DNA from: an uncultured Clostridia bacterium
GTDB taxonomy: Bacteria; Bacillota; Clostridia; TANB77; CAG-508
Direction of reading: 5' to 3'
Length of the DNA stretch: 24,748 bases
Assembly: GCA_948934525.1 (NCBI GenBank)
Contig: CAQZSK010000019.1
Coordinates: forward strand, 1-24,748
The stretch's first letter is position 1. Each line of letters begins with the position of its first letter. Under the pieces are notes generated by a model. It saw only the letters and a program-made list of their open reading frames with translations, did not search any database and was not told the origin of the DNA. This document shows positions 8,375 to 16,597 of the stretch, piece after piece. The translations under genes and the position numbers were made by a program.

Positions 8375-9742
8375 CTACTCTTTCTGAAAGAGTGCTTTTA
8401 TTACCATTGCATTTTGCGCTTCATTTAAGTTGTTTTCATCATTATATCTTTTTGTAATATCCTCCACTGTATCAACCAAATTATAGTGCATTTTGTAATA
8501 CTCTAGCAAGTATGGCAATTTTTTCTGACTTTTCTCTAGTTTCTGTATGACTGTACTAATAGCAAAATTTACTTCTTCAAAAGTTCCTACACAGTCAAAT
8601 GGTTTTGTTGCTTTATTTCCTGTTAGTTCTAAAAAAGTATCTAATAATTCTTGCTTTTCAAATAAATCCTCTCCAAAAATGGAAATTAATTTTTCTGAGT
8701 ATAAATAAGGACTTAAAATAATATAGGCAAATAAACATTTTGCACAATTGCAACACCATATCCACTCTTTTCCTTTACTTCCTACATTACAACTTTTAAA
8801 AATCTGATGATATTGTTCATATTTTGCAAATATCTTAGCAATTTGTAATTCATTTAATGGTCTTAAAAAACTAAAATATTTCACAGGTGCTTTTAAGTAT
8901 TTACTCGCATATTCTTCAAAATCACATTCAAATTCAAAACTTTTAGAGTATTGATGATTTACTTTTTCTCCCACTATATTAGATTCATTTGCACTATTTT
9001 CATTAGATAAAGCAATATATTTCTTACCTGTTAAATAGGCTATGAAATAGGATACAAATGCTAACATTGCAGAAAATGGCGTATGTCCATTAATAAATCC
9101 TTTACTATTTAACTCTATTAAACTTTTATCTATTGTCCTACAAATTTCAATAATATGATCTTCATCCATTCCTGCTATCTGAGCACATTTTAATGTAGTA
9201 GGTTTTGGATTAATAATCAAACAATAGTCATTTTTACTTCTATTTAATGTTTCTAAAGTAACTACTGAATCTTTTCCTCCGCCAATTGGAATAATATATC
9301 CTTCTGATTGTTCTTGTATTTCTGGATACTCAAACTTTTCTATTTCTTTACATTCTATATCCATAAAGCTTTCCATGTCTGTTTGAATTTGATTACGATA
9401 AAATAATTCTCCTAAGCCATAGAAATATAGCTTTTTCCACCAAGTAATTTGTTCTTCACTCAAATAACCACATTGAATAACTACCTTTGGTGAGCAAGTA
9501 GATTTCCAGTAACTAATTAATTCTACTAGTCCAATATGAAATACCATATTATTAACTTGTATCGAGTTTAAGCTTTTTAATGGTAAATTCTTTTTTGCTA
9601 TTTGTAGCTTAGGATAAAATTTCGTTAAATTTGGTATTTCAAACTCATATTCTAAATATATTGTTTTCTCATCTTCATAAGATGAATAACTATTGTACCA
9701 AAATTCTGGATATGTTTTTCTACACTCTTGAAATCTATTCAT
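8375..9742 (-). CDS. murL: Probable UDP-MurNAc-L-Ala-L-Glu epimerase (MurL-like)
   Basis: The predicted reaction is ATP-dependent epimerisation of the terminal L-Glu of UDP-MurNAc-L-Ala-L-Glu to D-Glu. The product is 455 residues. A PP-loop-like IGGGKDS is at 153-159, an NGHTPFSA segment at 218-225, an NENSANESN segment at about 247-255, and a cysteine cluster WCCNCAKC at 329-336. These features and the length fit the MurL family, and the MurD partner directly downstream supports it. I chose ATG 9742 because AGAGGAAG stands at good spacing; an ATG at 9763 would add 7 residues with a poorer site. The alternative is another PP-loop ATPase of unknown substrate. The MurL call is an inference from remembered family features and gene context. 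Confidence 0.65.
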   Translation of the reverse strand: MNRFQECRKTYPEFWYNSYSSYEDEKTIYLEYEFEIPNLTKFYPKLQIAKKNLPLKSLNSIQVNNMVFHIGLVELISYWKSTCSPKVVIQCGYLSEEQITWWKKLYFYGLGELFYRNQIQTDMESFMDIECKEIEKFEYPEIQEQSEGYIIPIGGGKDSVVTLETLNRSKNDYCLIINPKPTTLKCAQIAGMDEDHIIEICRTIDKSLIELNSKGFINGHTPFSAMLAFVSYFIAYLTGKKYIALSNENSANESNIVGEKVNHQYSKSFEFECDFEEYASKYLKAPVKYFSFLRPLNELQIAKIFAKYEQYHQIFKSCNVGSKGKEWIWCCNCAKCLFAYIILSPYLYSEKLISIFGEDLFEKQELLDTFLELTGNKATKPFDCVGTFEEVNFAISTVIQKLEKSQKKLPYLLEYYKMHYNLVDTVEDITKRYNDENNLNEAQNAMVIKALFQKE

Positions 9743-9805
9743 ATTCTTCCTCTTTCTTATCATTGCTTCCTTATTATATCCTATTTCTATATTTGTTACA
9801 ACTAA

Positions 9806-11005
9806 TTACCCCATTCTTTTTATTTTTTCCATTGCCTCTAAGATTTCTTCTCTTTGTCCAAAAGCTGTTAGTCTAAAATATCCCTCTCCTGCATTTCCAA
9901 ATCCGCTTCCTGGCGTCCCCACAATATTTGCTTTTGTCAATAACTCATCAAAAAATTCCCAAGAGGTTTTGTTATTTGGAACTCTAAGCCAAATATATGG
10001 TGAATTAATACCCCCATAAATCTCATACCCTAATTTTTGTAATCCCTCTTTTAAAATACTGACATTTTCTAAATAATACTGAATATTCCTTTGCACTTGT
10101 TTTTGTCCTTCTTCTGTATAAACTGCCTCTGCTCCTTTTTGTGTGATATATGACACCCCATTAAACTTACAACTACATCTTCTTTTCCATAGAGAATGAA
10201 GAAATCTTTCTTTTCCTTGCTTTGTATATCCCTTTAATTCTTTTGGTATCACTAGATAAGCACATCTAACGCCTGTAAATCCTGCAGTCTTTGAAAAACT
10301 TCTAAATTCTATTGCAACCTCTCTTGCTCCTTCTATTTCATAAATAGAGTGTGGAATTTCTTCTTGAGTTATATATCTTTCATATGCCGAATCAAACAGA
10401 AGTATCGATTTATTTTCTTTTGCATAATCTACCCATATTTTTAGTTGTTCCTTTGTTAAAACAGTTCCTGTTGGATTATTCGGATAACATAAATAAATGA
10501 TATCACATCTTTCTTTTGGAAGTTCTGGCACAAAATTATTTTCCTTGGTACAAGGTAAATAGTTAATGTCTTTTCTTCCTGCAATAATATTGCTATCTAA
10601 ATATACTGGATAAACAGGATCTGTAATTGCTACCTTACTATTCATATCAAATAGTTCTGTAATATTTGCTGTATCACATTTCGCTCCATCCGATATAAAA
10701 ATCTCGTCTTTGTCTATGTAAATTCCTCGTTTTTCATAATCTTCTTTTTGAATCTCTTCTCTTAAGAATTCATATCCCTGCTCTGGTCCATACCCTTTAA
10801 AAGTAGTGATATCACTCATCTCTTGGCAAGCTTTTTCCATTGCTTTTGTAATACTGCTTGGCAATGGTTGTGTAACATCCCCTATTCCTAACGAAATGAT
10901 TTTTCTGTTTGAATTTTCTTTTTTGAATTCTTCCACTTTTTGATGAATTGTTGAGAACAAGTAATTATCCTTTAAGTTTAAAAAATTTTCATTAATTTGT
11001 ATCAA
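9806..11005 (-). CDS. dapL: LL-diaminopimelate aminotransferase
   Basis: DapL converts tetrahydrodipicolinate and glutamate to LL-diaminopimelate in one step, bypassing the succinylase or acetylase route of lysine and peptidoglycan synthesis. The 399-residue product is a fold-type I PLP aminotransferase. It shows GYGPEQG (71-77), SDGAKCD (105-111), YPNNPTGT (174-181), FDSAYE (204-209), and SFSKTAGFTGVR with Lys239 as the PLP Schiff-base residue. DapL-specific features, including the INENxLxLxxxYLF start and the SDGAKCD segment, separate it from aspartate aminotransferases. The start is TTG at 11005 with AGGAGG 8 bases upstream. It heads the dapL-murL-murD run, joining diaminopimelate supply to glutamate addition in muropeptide synthesis. 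Confidence 0.92.
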   Translation of the reverse strand: MIQINENFLNLKDNYLFSTIHQKVEEFKKENSNRKIISLGIGDVTQPLPSSITKAMEKACQEMSDITTFKGYGPEQGYEFLREEIQKEDYEKRGIYIDKDEIFISDGAKCDTANITELFDMNSKVAITDPVYPVYLDSNIIAGRKDINYLPCTKENNFVPELPKERCDIIYLCYPNNPTGTVLTKEQLKIWVDYAKENKSILLFDSAYERYITQEEIPHSIYEIEGAREVAIEFRSFSKTAGFTGVRCAYLVIPKELKGYTKQGKERFLHSLWKRRCSCKFNGVSYITQKGAEAVYTEEGQKQVQRNIQYYLENVSILKEGLQKLGYEIYGGINSPYIWLRVPNNKTSWEFFDELLTKANIVGTPGSGFGNAGEGYFRLTAFGQREEILEAMEKIKRMG

Positions 11006-11022
11006 TTTTCTTTCCTCCTAAA

Positions 11023-11064
11023 AAATATCATAAAATGCAATTTTTATTACATCTTATGATATTT
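11023..11064 (-). terminator. Terminator upstream of dapL
   Basis: Arms 11023-11033 and 11054-11064 form an 11-bp stem, followed on the minus strand by a short T run. It separates the upstream GT-C gene from dapL, so dapL probably needs its own promoter or readthrough. Confidence 0.6.
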
Positions 11065-11078
11065 CTAGAAAGTTATTC

Positions 11079-12779
11079 TTAGGTTCTTGTTACTTTATAT
11101 ACTCTGCTTTGTCCATCATCTACTAGTAGTTCATAATCTTTTGCATTTGTATATTCTAATACCTTTTGCAAATTCTCATCAAAATCTTGTATCCAACATT
11201 TCACATTTAAAATAAATTCTTTTTCATTCTTTAATCCTTCATTGTCTTTTAACACTTCTAATTCCCAAGTAGTAGTAATGATAAAATTGTGATACCTTAA
11301 AAATTCCTCCATATCTTGCAAGTGATTAAAATTTGCTCCACCTACATAGACCATTTTTTTATCTTGATATTTTTCAGCAATTTCTATCCTTTGCTCATAT
11401 TCTTCATATAGAAATTGTGGTTTGCTATTGAGTAAACCATACACAGAAATACTAGCTATTATTAAAGCAATCACCACTATTCCTGCATATTTTACTTCTG
11501 TTTTAATGACAAAACTTAATATCTCTTTTATTATACTATTTACACTTAATATTACTCCAATGCAAATGATTGGAAAAACTGGTGCTATATATCGTATATT
11601 CATATATGGTGCTATTTTAGCAATTACTAAGGTAAATAACACCACAGGAATTGTAATCAGTACAATCCTATCTTTTCTTTTTCCTTTGATTAATTTATAT
11701 ATCAGCAAAATGACTAAAATAAATGATATCCCATATCCTAATTCTTTTGGAATACTAAACGCATAGAAAATCATCTCTAAATATTCTTTTACTCTTCCTA
11801 TGTATCCTACTTCTGCAGTACCTCCTGCAACTCCTCTATAGGAAAAGAAAATATGATAAATGCTTGCTGGGAATATTAATATGCCAATTAGTGCTGCTTT
11901 AATATGACACCAAATGTAGTGTTTTAACATATCTACTTTTTTATTTTTTCCCAAAAGGATACACATAATCCCTGCTATCATAACCACATAAATGCAAAAA
12001 TAGTATTGTGTCAAAAATCCTAAAAAAATAGTCCAAGTTAGTTGTCTTTTTAGCTTTTTGTCTATTTCAAAAGAGTTCTTAGTTATCTTCAAATTCAAAT
12101 ACAAGTATAGTAGCATAAAGAAAGTGAGCATGATATACATTCTTTGGAACATTACAATAGAGATAGCTCCTATGCTTAGGCCATATAGTAAAATGGTAAT
12201 TGCTGATAATTTTTCTTTGCCAAATAACTTCATCATTTTATGGATTATATAGCAACTTGCTATATAAAAGACAAGATTTATTATAAAAATAATGTATTTT
12301 GAAAAATGATTTAAGTAAAAAGATGATACTAAGTGAACAAGCATATAAAATAATGGTGGGTGTACATCTCTTGCTTGATTATAATAAACTGACCAATAGC
12401 TTAGTATCTCATCTGATGACACAGTCATATAATCTTTTGCTTGTTCATTTGTTTTCCATACTGGTACTTCCTTTTCTATTTTTGAGCCTAATTCTTGCCT
12501 AAACTCCTCTTGGTGTCCTAGATAGTATGTAATATTTTCTATCATTTTTAAAGGATTACTATCCATTATCTTTTCATCAATTAGTTGGTTGAGTGAATCT
12601 TTATAATCAAACCTTTGCAATAAATTATCATATTTGCAGTTAGAAGAACCATAAGAAAAGATTTCATCTTCATGCCATCCTTTCTTTTTGGTAATGAATA
12701 TTGTCATACAAATGCTTGTAATTAAGATAGCAATAATTACTGTAATCATACTCCAATTTTGTTTTATTTTTTCTCTCAT
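11079..12779 (-). CDS. GT-C type membrane glycosyltransferase (GT39/PMT-like)
   Basis: The 566-residue polytopic protein starts with a membrane segment (about 10-30), followed at once by WHEDE (35-39), the acidic motif expected in the first extracytoplasmic loop of GT-C enzymes. A long soluble insert (about 45-135) ends in DVHPPLFYM (138-146), a motif common in GT39-like and PMT-like proteins of Gram-positive bacteria. About nine more hydrophobic segments follow, then a C-terminal soluble domain of about 110 residues. The donor is expected to be a polyprenyl-phosphate sugar; the acceptor is unknown. It is related in plan, not in close sequence, to the 500-residue GT-C gene beyond murD. The start ATG at 12779 has AAAGGAG upstream. 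Confidence 0.75.
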   Translation of the reverse strand: MREKIKQNWSMITVIIAILITSICMTIFITKKKGWHEDEIFSYGSSNCKYDNLLQRFDYKDSLNQLIDEKIMDSNPLKMIENITYYLGHQEEFRQELGSKIEKEVPVWKTNEQAKDYMTVSSDEILSYWSVYYNQARDVHPPLFYMLVHLVSSFYLNHFSKYIIFIINLVFYIASCYIIHKMMKLFGKEKLSAITILLYGLSIGAISIVMFQRMYIMLTFFMLLYLYLNLKITKNSFEIDKKLKRQLTWTIFLGFLTQYYFCIYVVMIAGIMCILLGKNKKVDMLKHYIWCHIKAALIGILIFPASIYHIFFSYRGVAGGTAEVGYIGRVKEYLEMIFYAFSIPKELGYGISFILVILLIYKLIKGKRKDRIVLITIPVVLFTLVIAKIAPYMNIRYIAPVFPIICIGVILSVNSIIKEILSFVIKTEVKYAGIVVIALIIASISVYGLLNSKPQFLYEEYEQRIEIAEKYQDKKMVYVGGANFNHLQDMEEFLRYHNFIITTTWELEVLKDNEGLKNEKEFILNVKCWIQDFDENLQKVLEYTNAKDYELLVDDGQSRVYKVTRT

Positions 12780-12831
12780 TGTTTACTCCTTTTATTTTTA
12801 CTATTGCTGATTATATCATAAGCCTCCCAAA

Positions 12832-12866
12832 AAAAGAAGTAGTTCATTTCTTAAACTACTTCTTTT
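12832..12866 (-). terminator. Terminator after the YD-repeat protein gene
   Basis: A 13-bp perfect stem (12832-12844 with 12854-12866) is followed by seven T on the minus strand, 19 bases past the stop codon. A textbook rho-independent terminator. Confidence 0.85.
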
Positions 12867-12884
12867 GGTTAAATTCAAAATTTT

Positions 12885-13889
12885 CTATTTTTTAGCCACA
12901 ACATCATAAATATAAGTAGTTGTTGTTACAGAACTTGGCTTTTTTACATTATAGGATCTTTCTTTTATGATATTGCCAAACTGGTCATACTCATAGTTTA
13001 TTTTATAAATAGAATGTGGACTTGTTTGTTTTTCTTCTACTACTTTATCTCCTTCATATTTATATTCATAAACTAATTTATAATTATCTCCTGTAATATT
13101 AATCATTGTCTGCTTTTTTATTCTACCTTCTGAATCTTTTTCATAACTATAATTACGTACAGCTCCTATTTTTTCCTTTTTATCTTTTACCTCTGTAACA
13201 GTTTCTGTTGCAATAGTTCCATCCTTATTATAGGTATAAGTAGTAACATCAGTAGCATAAAGCGAACTTGAAAAAGGCTCTCTTATCTCTTGGACTAGAT
13301 TTCCTTCTGCATCATAAACAAGAGTATATTTTCCTTCTCCTGTTCCTCCGTTTTTTGTATATTTTGTAATCTTTCCTACACTACTATCATACTGATAATC
13401 ATAAAAATATTCGTCAAAATATCCTTTTTTCGAAGCTACAGCTACTACTAGGTTTTCTTTTATTATTTCATCATTTAACTGAATGGCATCTACTAATGTG
13501 GGAAAAGTTGTTGCATTATGCAAATTACCTACTACAGTAATAGTATCTCCCATTTTTAATTCTTTTAAAACTTCTTTTTCTAATTTGACAGATAGTATTG
13601 CAGTACTACTATTTTTAGCCTTTTTTATTGTTTCTACTTTGCATTCTGTTGCATTAATTTGTTTTACTTTTCCGCAAAATATATACCATTTGTTTTCATA
13701 ATCTTCTGCTCTAGCTTCATTTTTAGATATTTCTTTATTTACCTTTTCCCAGTCTAAAATTTCAGCTTTCTTGATCAAACTCTTAGGTGTTGCTCCTGTA
13801 TTCTTTGAAATAATTGTAAATATTCCTACACCTGCTGCAATGGCAACTAACAGTACAATGAAAACTGTAACTAACCTTTTATTCTTCAT
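12885..13889 (-). CDS. Membrane-anchored protein with OB-like domain and YD-like repeats
   Basis: The product is 334 residues. The N-terminal segment (about 6-28) is a signal anchor. Residues about 45-150 resemble an OB-type fold of the tRNA_anti-like group, with WYIFCGKV at 68-75 and a later MGDTITVVGNL strand. From about 170 on there are at least four imperfect units of the form Y-x-x-D-x-x-G-x-I (YDAEGNLVQEI, YNKDGTIATET, YEYDQFGNIIKE), as in RHS/YD-repeat proteins. No toxin domain follows, so this is not an RHS toxin; the repeats end about 10 residues before the stop. It is 20 bases downstream of the TPR membrane protein and probably cotranscribed. A cell-surface role is inferred; the specific function is unknown. 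Confidence 0.65.
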   Translation of the reverse strand: MKNKRLVTVFIVLLVAIAAGVGIFTIISKNTGATPKSLIKKAEILDWEKVNKEISKNEARAEDYENKWYIFCGKVKQINATECKVETIKKAKNSSTAILSVKLEKEVLKELKMGDTITVVGNLHNATTFPTLVDAIQLNDEIIKENLVVAVASKKGYFDEYFYDYQYDSSVGKITKYTKNGGTGEGKYTLVYDAEGNLVQEIREPFSSSLYATDVTTYTYNKDGTIATETVTEVKDKKEKIGAVRNYSYEKDSEGRIKKQTMINITGDNYKLVYEYKYEGDKVVEEKQTSPHSIYKINYEYDQFGNIIKERSYNVKKPSSVTTTTYIYDVVAKK

Positions 13890-13909
13890 TTTTTAAAGCC
13901 TCTTTTCTT

Positions 13910-15193
13910 TTAATAAGTTTTTGTTTTTTTGCCATAAGTAACAGTAGAATTATATACATTATAGAAATTTGCTGAATACTCATCTTTTTTACTGTATTTA
14001 ATAGTAAACTTTCCATTAGAATAAGTTAATTTTGTATTATTTCCTAAATTCTTTGATGCTGGTATAGAAGTAATATTTTTAAATTCTATATTTCTTGTTG
14101 TTAAGTAAGAATTACAATATTGAGATATTGAAGAATAGTTATTATATGCATAAAATTTAGCTGTTCCCTTTAATGTTGCTGTTCCATCTTTATTTAAATA
14201 TGTTTTTAAACTAATAATTGAAGTTGGTGTTGGTTCATTATTATACCAATTATCCCAGCTTCCATCATATCTCCAAACATGTCTAGATTCTAGGTATTCT
14301 TTTGTAGATTTCCATTCTCCTGAAACATTTAATAAAGCTTGATATTTTTTTAATTGTTTTTTTCTATCAGATGCTTTTATCCCATTATATTCTGCATTAT
14401 CAGGTATGGTTTCATAGAGTTTTTTAGCTTTATTAGCTTCTCCTGCTTCTATCGCTTTTTCTGCTTCTACCATAGCACATTTTCCAAGATATGTAGCTGT
14501 ATCTGCATATCCTTTAGATATCTTAAAATGCTCTAATGCTTTTTCATAATCATTTCCTTCAAAGTATTGTTTTCCAAATTCATAATGTATTTTCTGTTTT
14601 GTTTCTTTTAAATTTTCATATTTTTCATTTTTGACTTTATCAATATTATGTGCCGCTTGTGCATAGTTTTTTTCCTCTAAATATTTTACAGCAGTATAAT
14701 AACAAGCTTCATCTAATAATGTACTACTATCTTGTTTATCTTTTACTGCTTCTAAATGTTTAACAGCTTCTTCGTATTCCTTATTTTGTACACATTCTTT
14801 TCCTACTTCATAATAGGTGTCATTTAACTTTTTACTTAATTCCTCTGTTTTGTTTTCAACCTTTTCTAAAGCTTCCAAAGCTTTTTTAAATTCTTTATTT
14901 TCAAATTGCTCTAATCCATAAGCTAGATTTACCTTTTGTTCTAGTTTATGATATTTCTCTTCATCCTCTTTTAAATATGTCTTAATATTAGACAACTTAT
15001 TAAAATATTTAGCTGTTTCCTGATACTCTTTATTGTCATAAGACTTTTCTATTGCTGCTATATAGGAATTTGGAAATACATAAGTTGGTAAAACATATCC
15101 ACCAACCGCAATAATAGCAACCACAATTATTCCAATAATAATCGCTATTACTTTTCCTTTCACTGTTTTCTTTTTAACTTCATTTTCTTCCAT
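13910..15193 (-). CDS. Membrane-anchored TPR protein with beta-rich C-terminal domain
   Basis: The product is 427 residues. A short basic cytoplasmic tail (1-15) precedes one membrane segment (about 16-40). Residues about 43-285 are a chain of helical TPR-like repeats, each with a pattern such as YEEAVKHLEAV or YEKALEHFKI spaced about 35 residues. The last 140 residues are rich in Tyr, Thr, Ser and Asn and look like beta sheet, possibly a lipocalin-like or binding domain. TPR arrays bind partner proteins; no enzyme motif is seen. The start ATG at 15193 has AAGGGGG upstream, and a good promoter lies 34 bases before it. It is the first gene of a two-gene unit with the YD-repeat protein. Function is not known. 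Confidence 0.7.
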   Translation of the reverse strand: MEENEVKKKTVKGKVIAIIIGIIVVAIIAVGGYVLPTYVFPNSYIAAIEKSYDNKEYQETAKYFNKLSNIKTYLKEDEEKYHKLEQKVNLAYGLEQFENKEFKKALEALEKVENKTEELSKKLNDTYYEVGKECVQNKEYEEAVKHLEAVKDKQDSSTLLDEACYYTAVKYLEEKNYAQAAHNIDKVKNEKYENLKETKQKIHYEFGKQYFEGNDYEKALEHFKISKGYADTATYLGKCAMVEAEKAIEAGEANKAKKLYETIPDNAEYNGIKASDRKKQLKKYQALLNVSGEWKSTKEYLESRHVWRYDGSWDNWYNNEPTPTSIISLKTYLNKDGTATLKGTAKFYAYNNYSSISQYCNSYLTTRNIEFKNITSIPASKNLGNNTKLTYSNGKFTIKYSKKDEYSANFYNVYNSTVTYGKKTKTY

Positions 15194-15226
15194 AATTTAT
15201 ATTCCCCCTTATTTTTATATGCTATC

Positions 15227-15255
15227 ATAGTATCACACAATTTAATTTTATGCAA
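15227..15255 (-). promoter_or_regulatory. Promoter of the TPR/YD-repeat operon
   Basis: On the minus strand TTGCAT (15255-15250) and TACTAT (15232-15227) are spaced by 17 bases, just upstream of the TPR gene. Confidence 0.6.
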
Positions 15256-15328
15256 TACTTTTGTATTCCTTTTTGTATGGTATTTTAGTATTTCCCTTTA
15301 TGGCAAAATAGTACTGAGGTGGTAAATT

Positions 15329-15520
15329 ATGTTTGAAATTGAAAAATACAAAGATAGTAATGTAAAATTGTCTATTAGACTTCCAGAAAGTATTGATAAT
15401 ACTTTAAGAAAAATTGCTCAAGTAGAAGATATGAGTTTTAATAATGTTCTTGTGAGTTGCATCAAATATGCTCTAGATAATACTGATTTGTCCAAATATG
15501 AAACCAACGATAAAAAGTAA
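15329..15520 (+). CDS. Small ribbon-helix-helix type protein
   Basis: The 63-residue product has a strand-like segment VKLSIRLPESI (about residues 11-21) followed by two helices (IDNTLRKIAQVEDM, then SFNNVLVSCIKYALDN). This is the plan of an Arc/MetJ/CopG ribbon-helix-helix DNA-binding domain. GAGGTGG lies 8 bases before the ATG. It is the only plus-strand chromosomal gene here and is divergent from the TPR gene and convergent with the DUF4097-like gene. It may regulate one of these neighbours or be a lone antitoxin-like protein, as no toxin gene is adjacent. Fold assignment is moderate; target unknown. Confidence 0.65.
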   Translation: MFEIEKYKDSNVKLSIRLPESIDNTLRKIAQVEDMSFNNVLVSCIKYALDNTDLSKYETNDKK

Positions 15521-15523
15521 GAA

Positions 15524-15556
15524 ATGACCTGTGTTATAAAAAATAACACAGGTCAT
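15524..15556. terminator. Bidirectional terminator between convergent genes
   Basis: A 13-bp perfect stem (15524-15536 with 15544-15556) with a 7-base A-rich loop lies between the stops of the small ribbon-helix-helix gene and the DUF4097-like gene. It can serve both. Confidence 0.75.
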
Positions 15557-15579
15557 AAAATTAAGCAATATCACCAAAA

Positions 15580-16284
15580 TTATCTAATTCTGACATCTCC
15601 ACATAGTGTAGAAACATCCACATACGCAGTATGTCCCACACCACCTTTATGCCGGTTTTTGACAGCTCTTTTCTTTGTCTTTTCAGACAAGTTAATCGAT
15701 CCAATATTATGAAATTCCATTGATACATCACCAGTTGTTGTGGTTACCTTAATTTTGATATTCTTTGTAGCATCAATACAGAGCTCAACATCTCCACTTG
15801 TCGTAGTAATATCCATCTCTGCCAATTTTGCTATTACCTCTACGCTTCCAAACTTGGTTCTCACTTTTAAAAATTCTGCTGAAATTTCTTTGTCCAAAGT
15901 AATATCTGCTGACAAGCTTTTTACATTAATTACCCTAAACATTTTATGTGGTACAGTAATATCCAACTTCAGTTTACTATAATAGCAACAGCCTGTAAAC
16001 TTTAGTCTAATTCTGACTTCAAAGACATTTACTGTATCAATCTCAAATTCTACATCATCTTCTTCGTCTAATCGTCCATAAAGGTGTGCTTCAATCTTTG
16101 AAGAATTAGAAGCTACAATATTAACATCTGCTATTGCTGAGTCAACTGTCATCAACTTAATACCAGTTCCATCTTTATACTTCCTTTCCTCAATTTCCTT
16201 CATCCTTCCAGAACCTTTAATTTTCATAGTCCGTTCATTCAAAAGTTCTTGAAAAGTATCTGCATTTGTAGTGATATTGGCCAT
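15580..16284 (-). CDS. DUF4097-like beta-solenoid protein
   Basis: The 234-residue product lacks a membrane segment. It consists of repeated beta strands with recurring TTSGDVEL, TTTGDVSME and STLCGDVRI units, the signature of DUF4097/LiaF-like parallel beta-solenoid proteins. Such proteins often accompany envelope-stress regulators, and no direct activity is established. I chose ATG 16284 (peptide MANITTNAD) because AGGAGGAAAG lies 6 bases upstream; an ATG at 16302 would precede that site. The gene contains two in-frame CGG codons (16233-16231 and 15654-15652) with unbroken family-like sequence on both sides, so here CGG is read as a normal codon. That matters for judging the phage frameshifts next door. 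Confidence 0.75.
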   Translation of the reverse strand: MANITTNADTFQELLNERTMKIKGSGRMKEIEERKYKDGTGIKLMTVDSAIADVNIVASNSSKIEAHLYGRLDEEDDVEFEIDTVNVFEVRIRLKFTGCCYYSKLKLDITVPHKMFRVINVKSLSADITLDKEISAEFLKVRTKFGSVEVIAKLAEMDITTTSGDVELCIDATKNIKIKVTTTTGDVSMEFHNIGSINLSEKTKKRAVKNRHKGGVGHTAYVDVSTLCGDVRIR

Positions 16285-16358
16285 AATCTTTCCTCCTAAC
16301 ATTTATTGCTGATTATTCATTAGGGTACAAAACTAAAAAGTTAGAATTCTATCCCCTC

Positions 16359-16372
16359 TCACTAATTAGTGA
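16359..16372. promoter_or_regulatory. 14-bp perfect palindrome in the DUF4097-like gene leader
   Basis: TCACTAATTAGTGA lies about 75 bases upstream of the start codon. It could be an operator for this gene. No clear promoter hexamers could be fixed in 16303-16452. Confidence 0.3.
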
Positions 16373-16452
16373 AAATAGGAAAAATGACACAGAATATTAT
16401 CCATATCACACAATATTATACTACAACACCACACAATTTTCAAATTTTGATA

Positions 16453-16489
16453 GAAAAAAAAACAATAGTAAGATTGACTAATCCTTACT
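16453..16489 (-). terminator. Original terminator of the tRNA operon, now cut off by the prophage
   Basis: On the minus strand a 9-bp stem with one bulge (16489-16466) is followed by ATTG and a run of nine T. It lies just past the tRNA-Phe fragment at attL, where the terminator of the tRNA-Val/Asp/Phe operon would be before phage insertion. Confidence 0.7.
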
Positions 16490-16500
16490 ACTGAAACTAT

Positions 16501-16547
16501 TTGGTGCCTCGAACTGGAATCGAACCAGTGACACAGGGATTTTCAGT
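16501..16547 (-). repeat. attL: 47-bp copy of the tRNA-Phe 3' end
   Basis: Identical to 24481-24527, including the CCA end, the T arm and the right half of the anticodon stem-loop. The 5' half of the tRNA is absent, so this copy is a remnant and not a functional tRNA. Confidence 0.95.
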
Positions 16548-16548
16548 T

Positions 16549-16573
16549 ATTCGTAACTATTTTGGTTACGAAT
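16549..16573. promoter_or_regulatory. Inverted repeat beside attL, candidate operator
   Basis: Arms ATTCGTAAC (16549-16557) and GTTACGAAT (16565-16573) surround a 7-base spacer. The core GTAAC-N7-GTTAC matches the palindromes at 21863 and 24453. It lies 25 bases before the start of the ssDNA-binding gene, where a bound repressor could block transcription. Confidence 0.5.
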
Positions 16574-16597
16574 TTATTTTTGAAAGGAATTAAAATT

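Noticed and set aside
16501..16547. A second tRNA-Phe gene at the left prophage end
   Set aside because: Only the 3' half is present; the sequence beyond the anticodon loop is phage DNA and cannot form the 5' acceptor or D arm.
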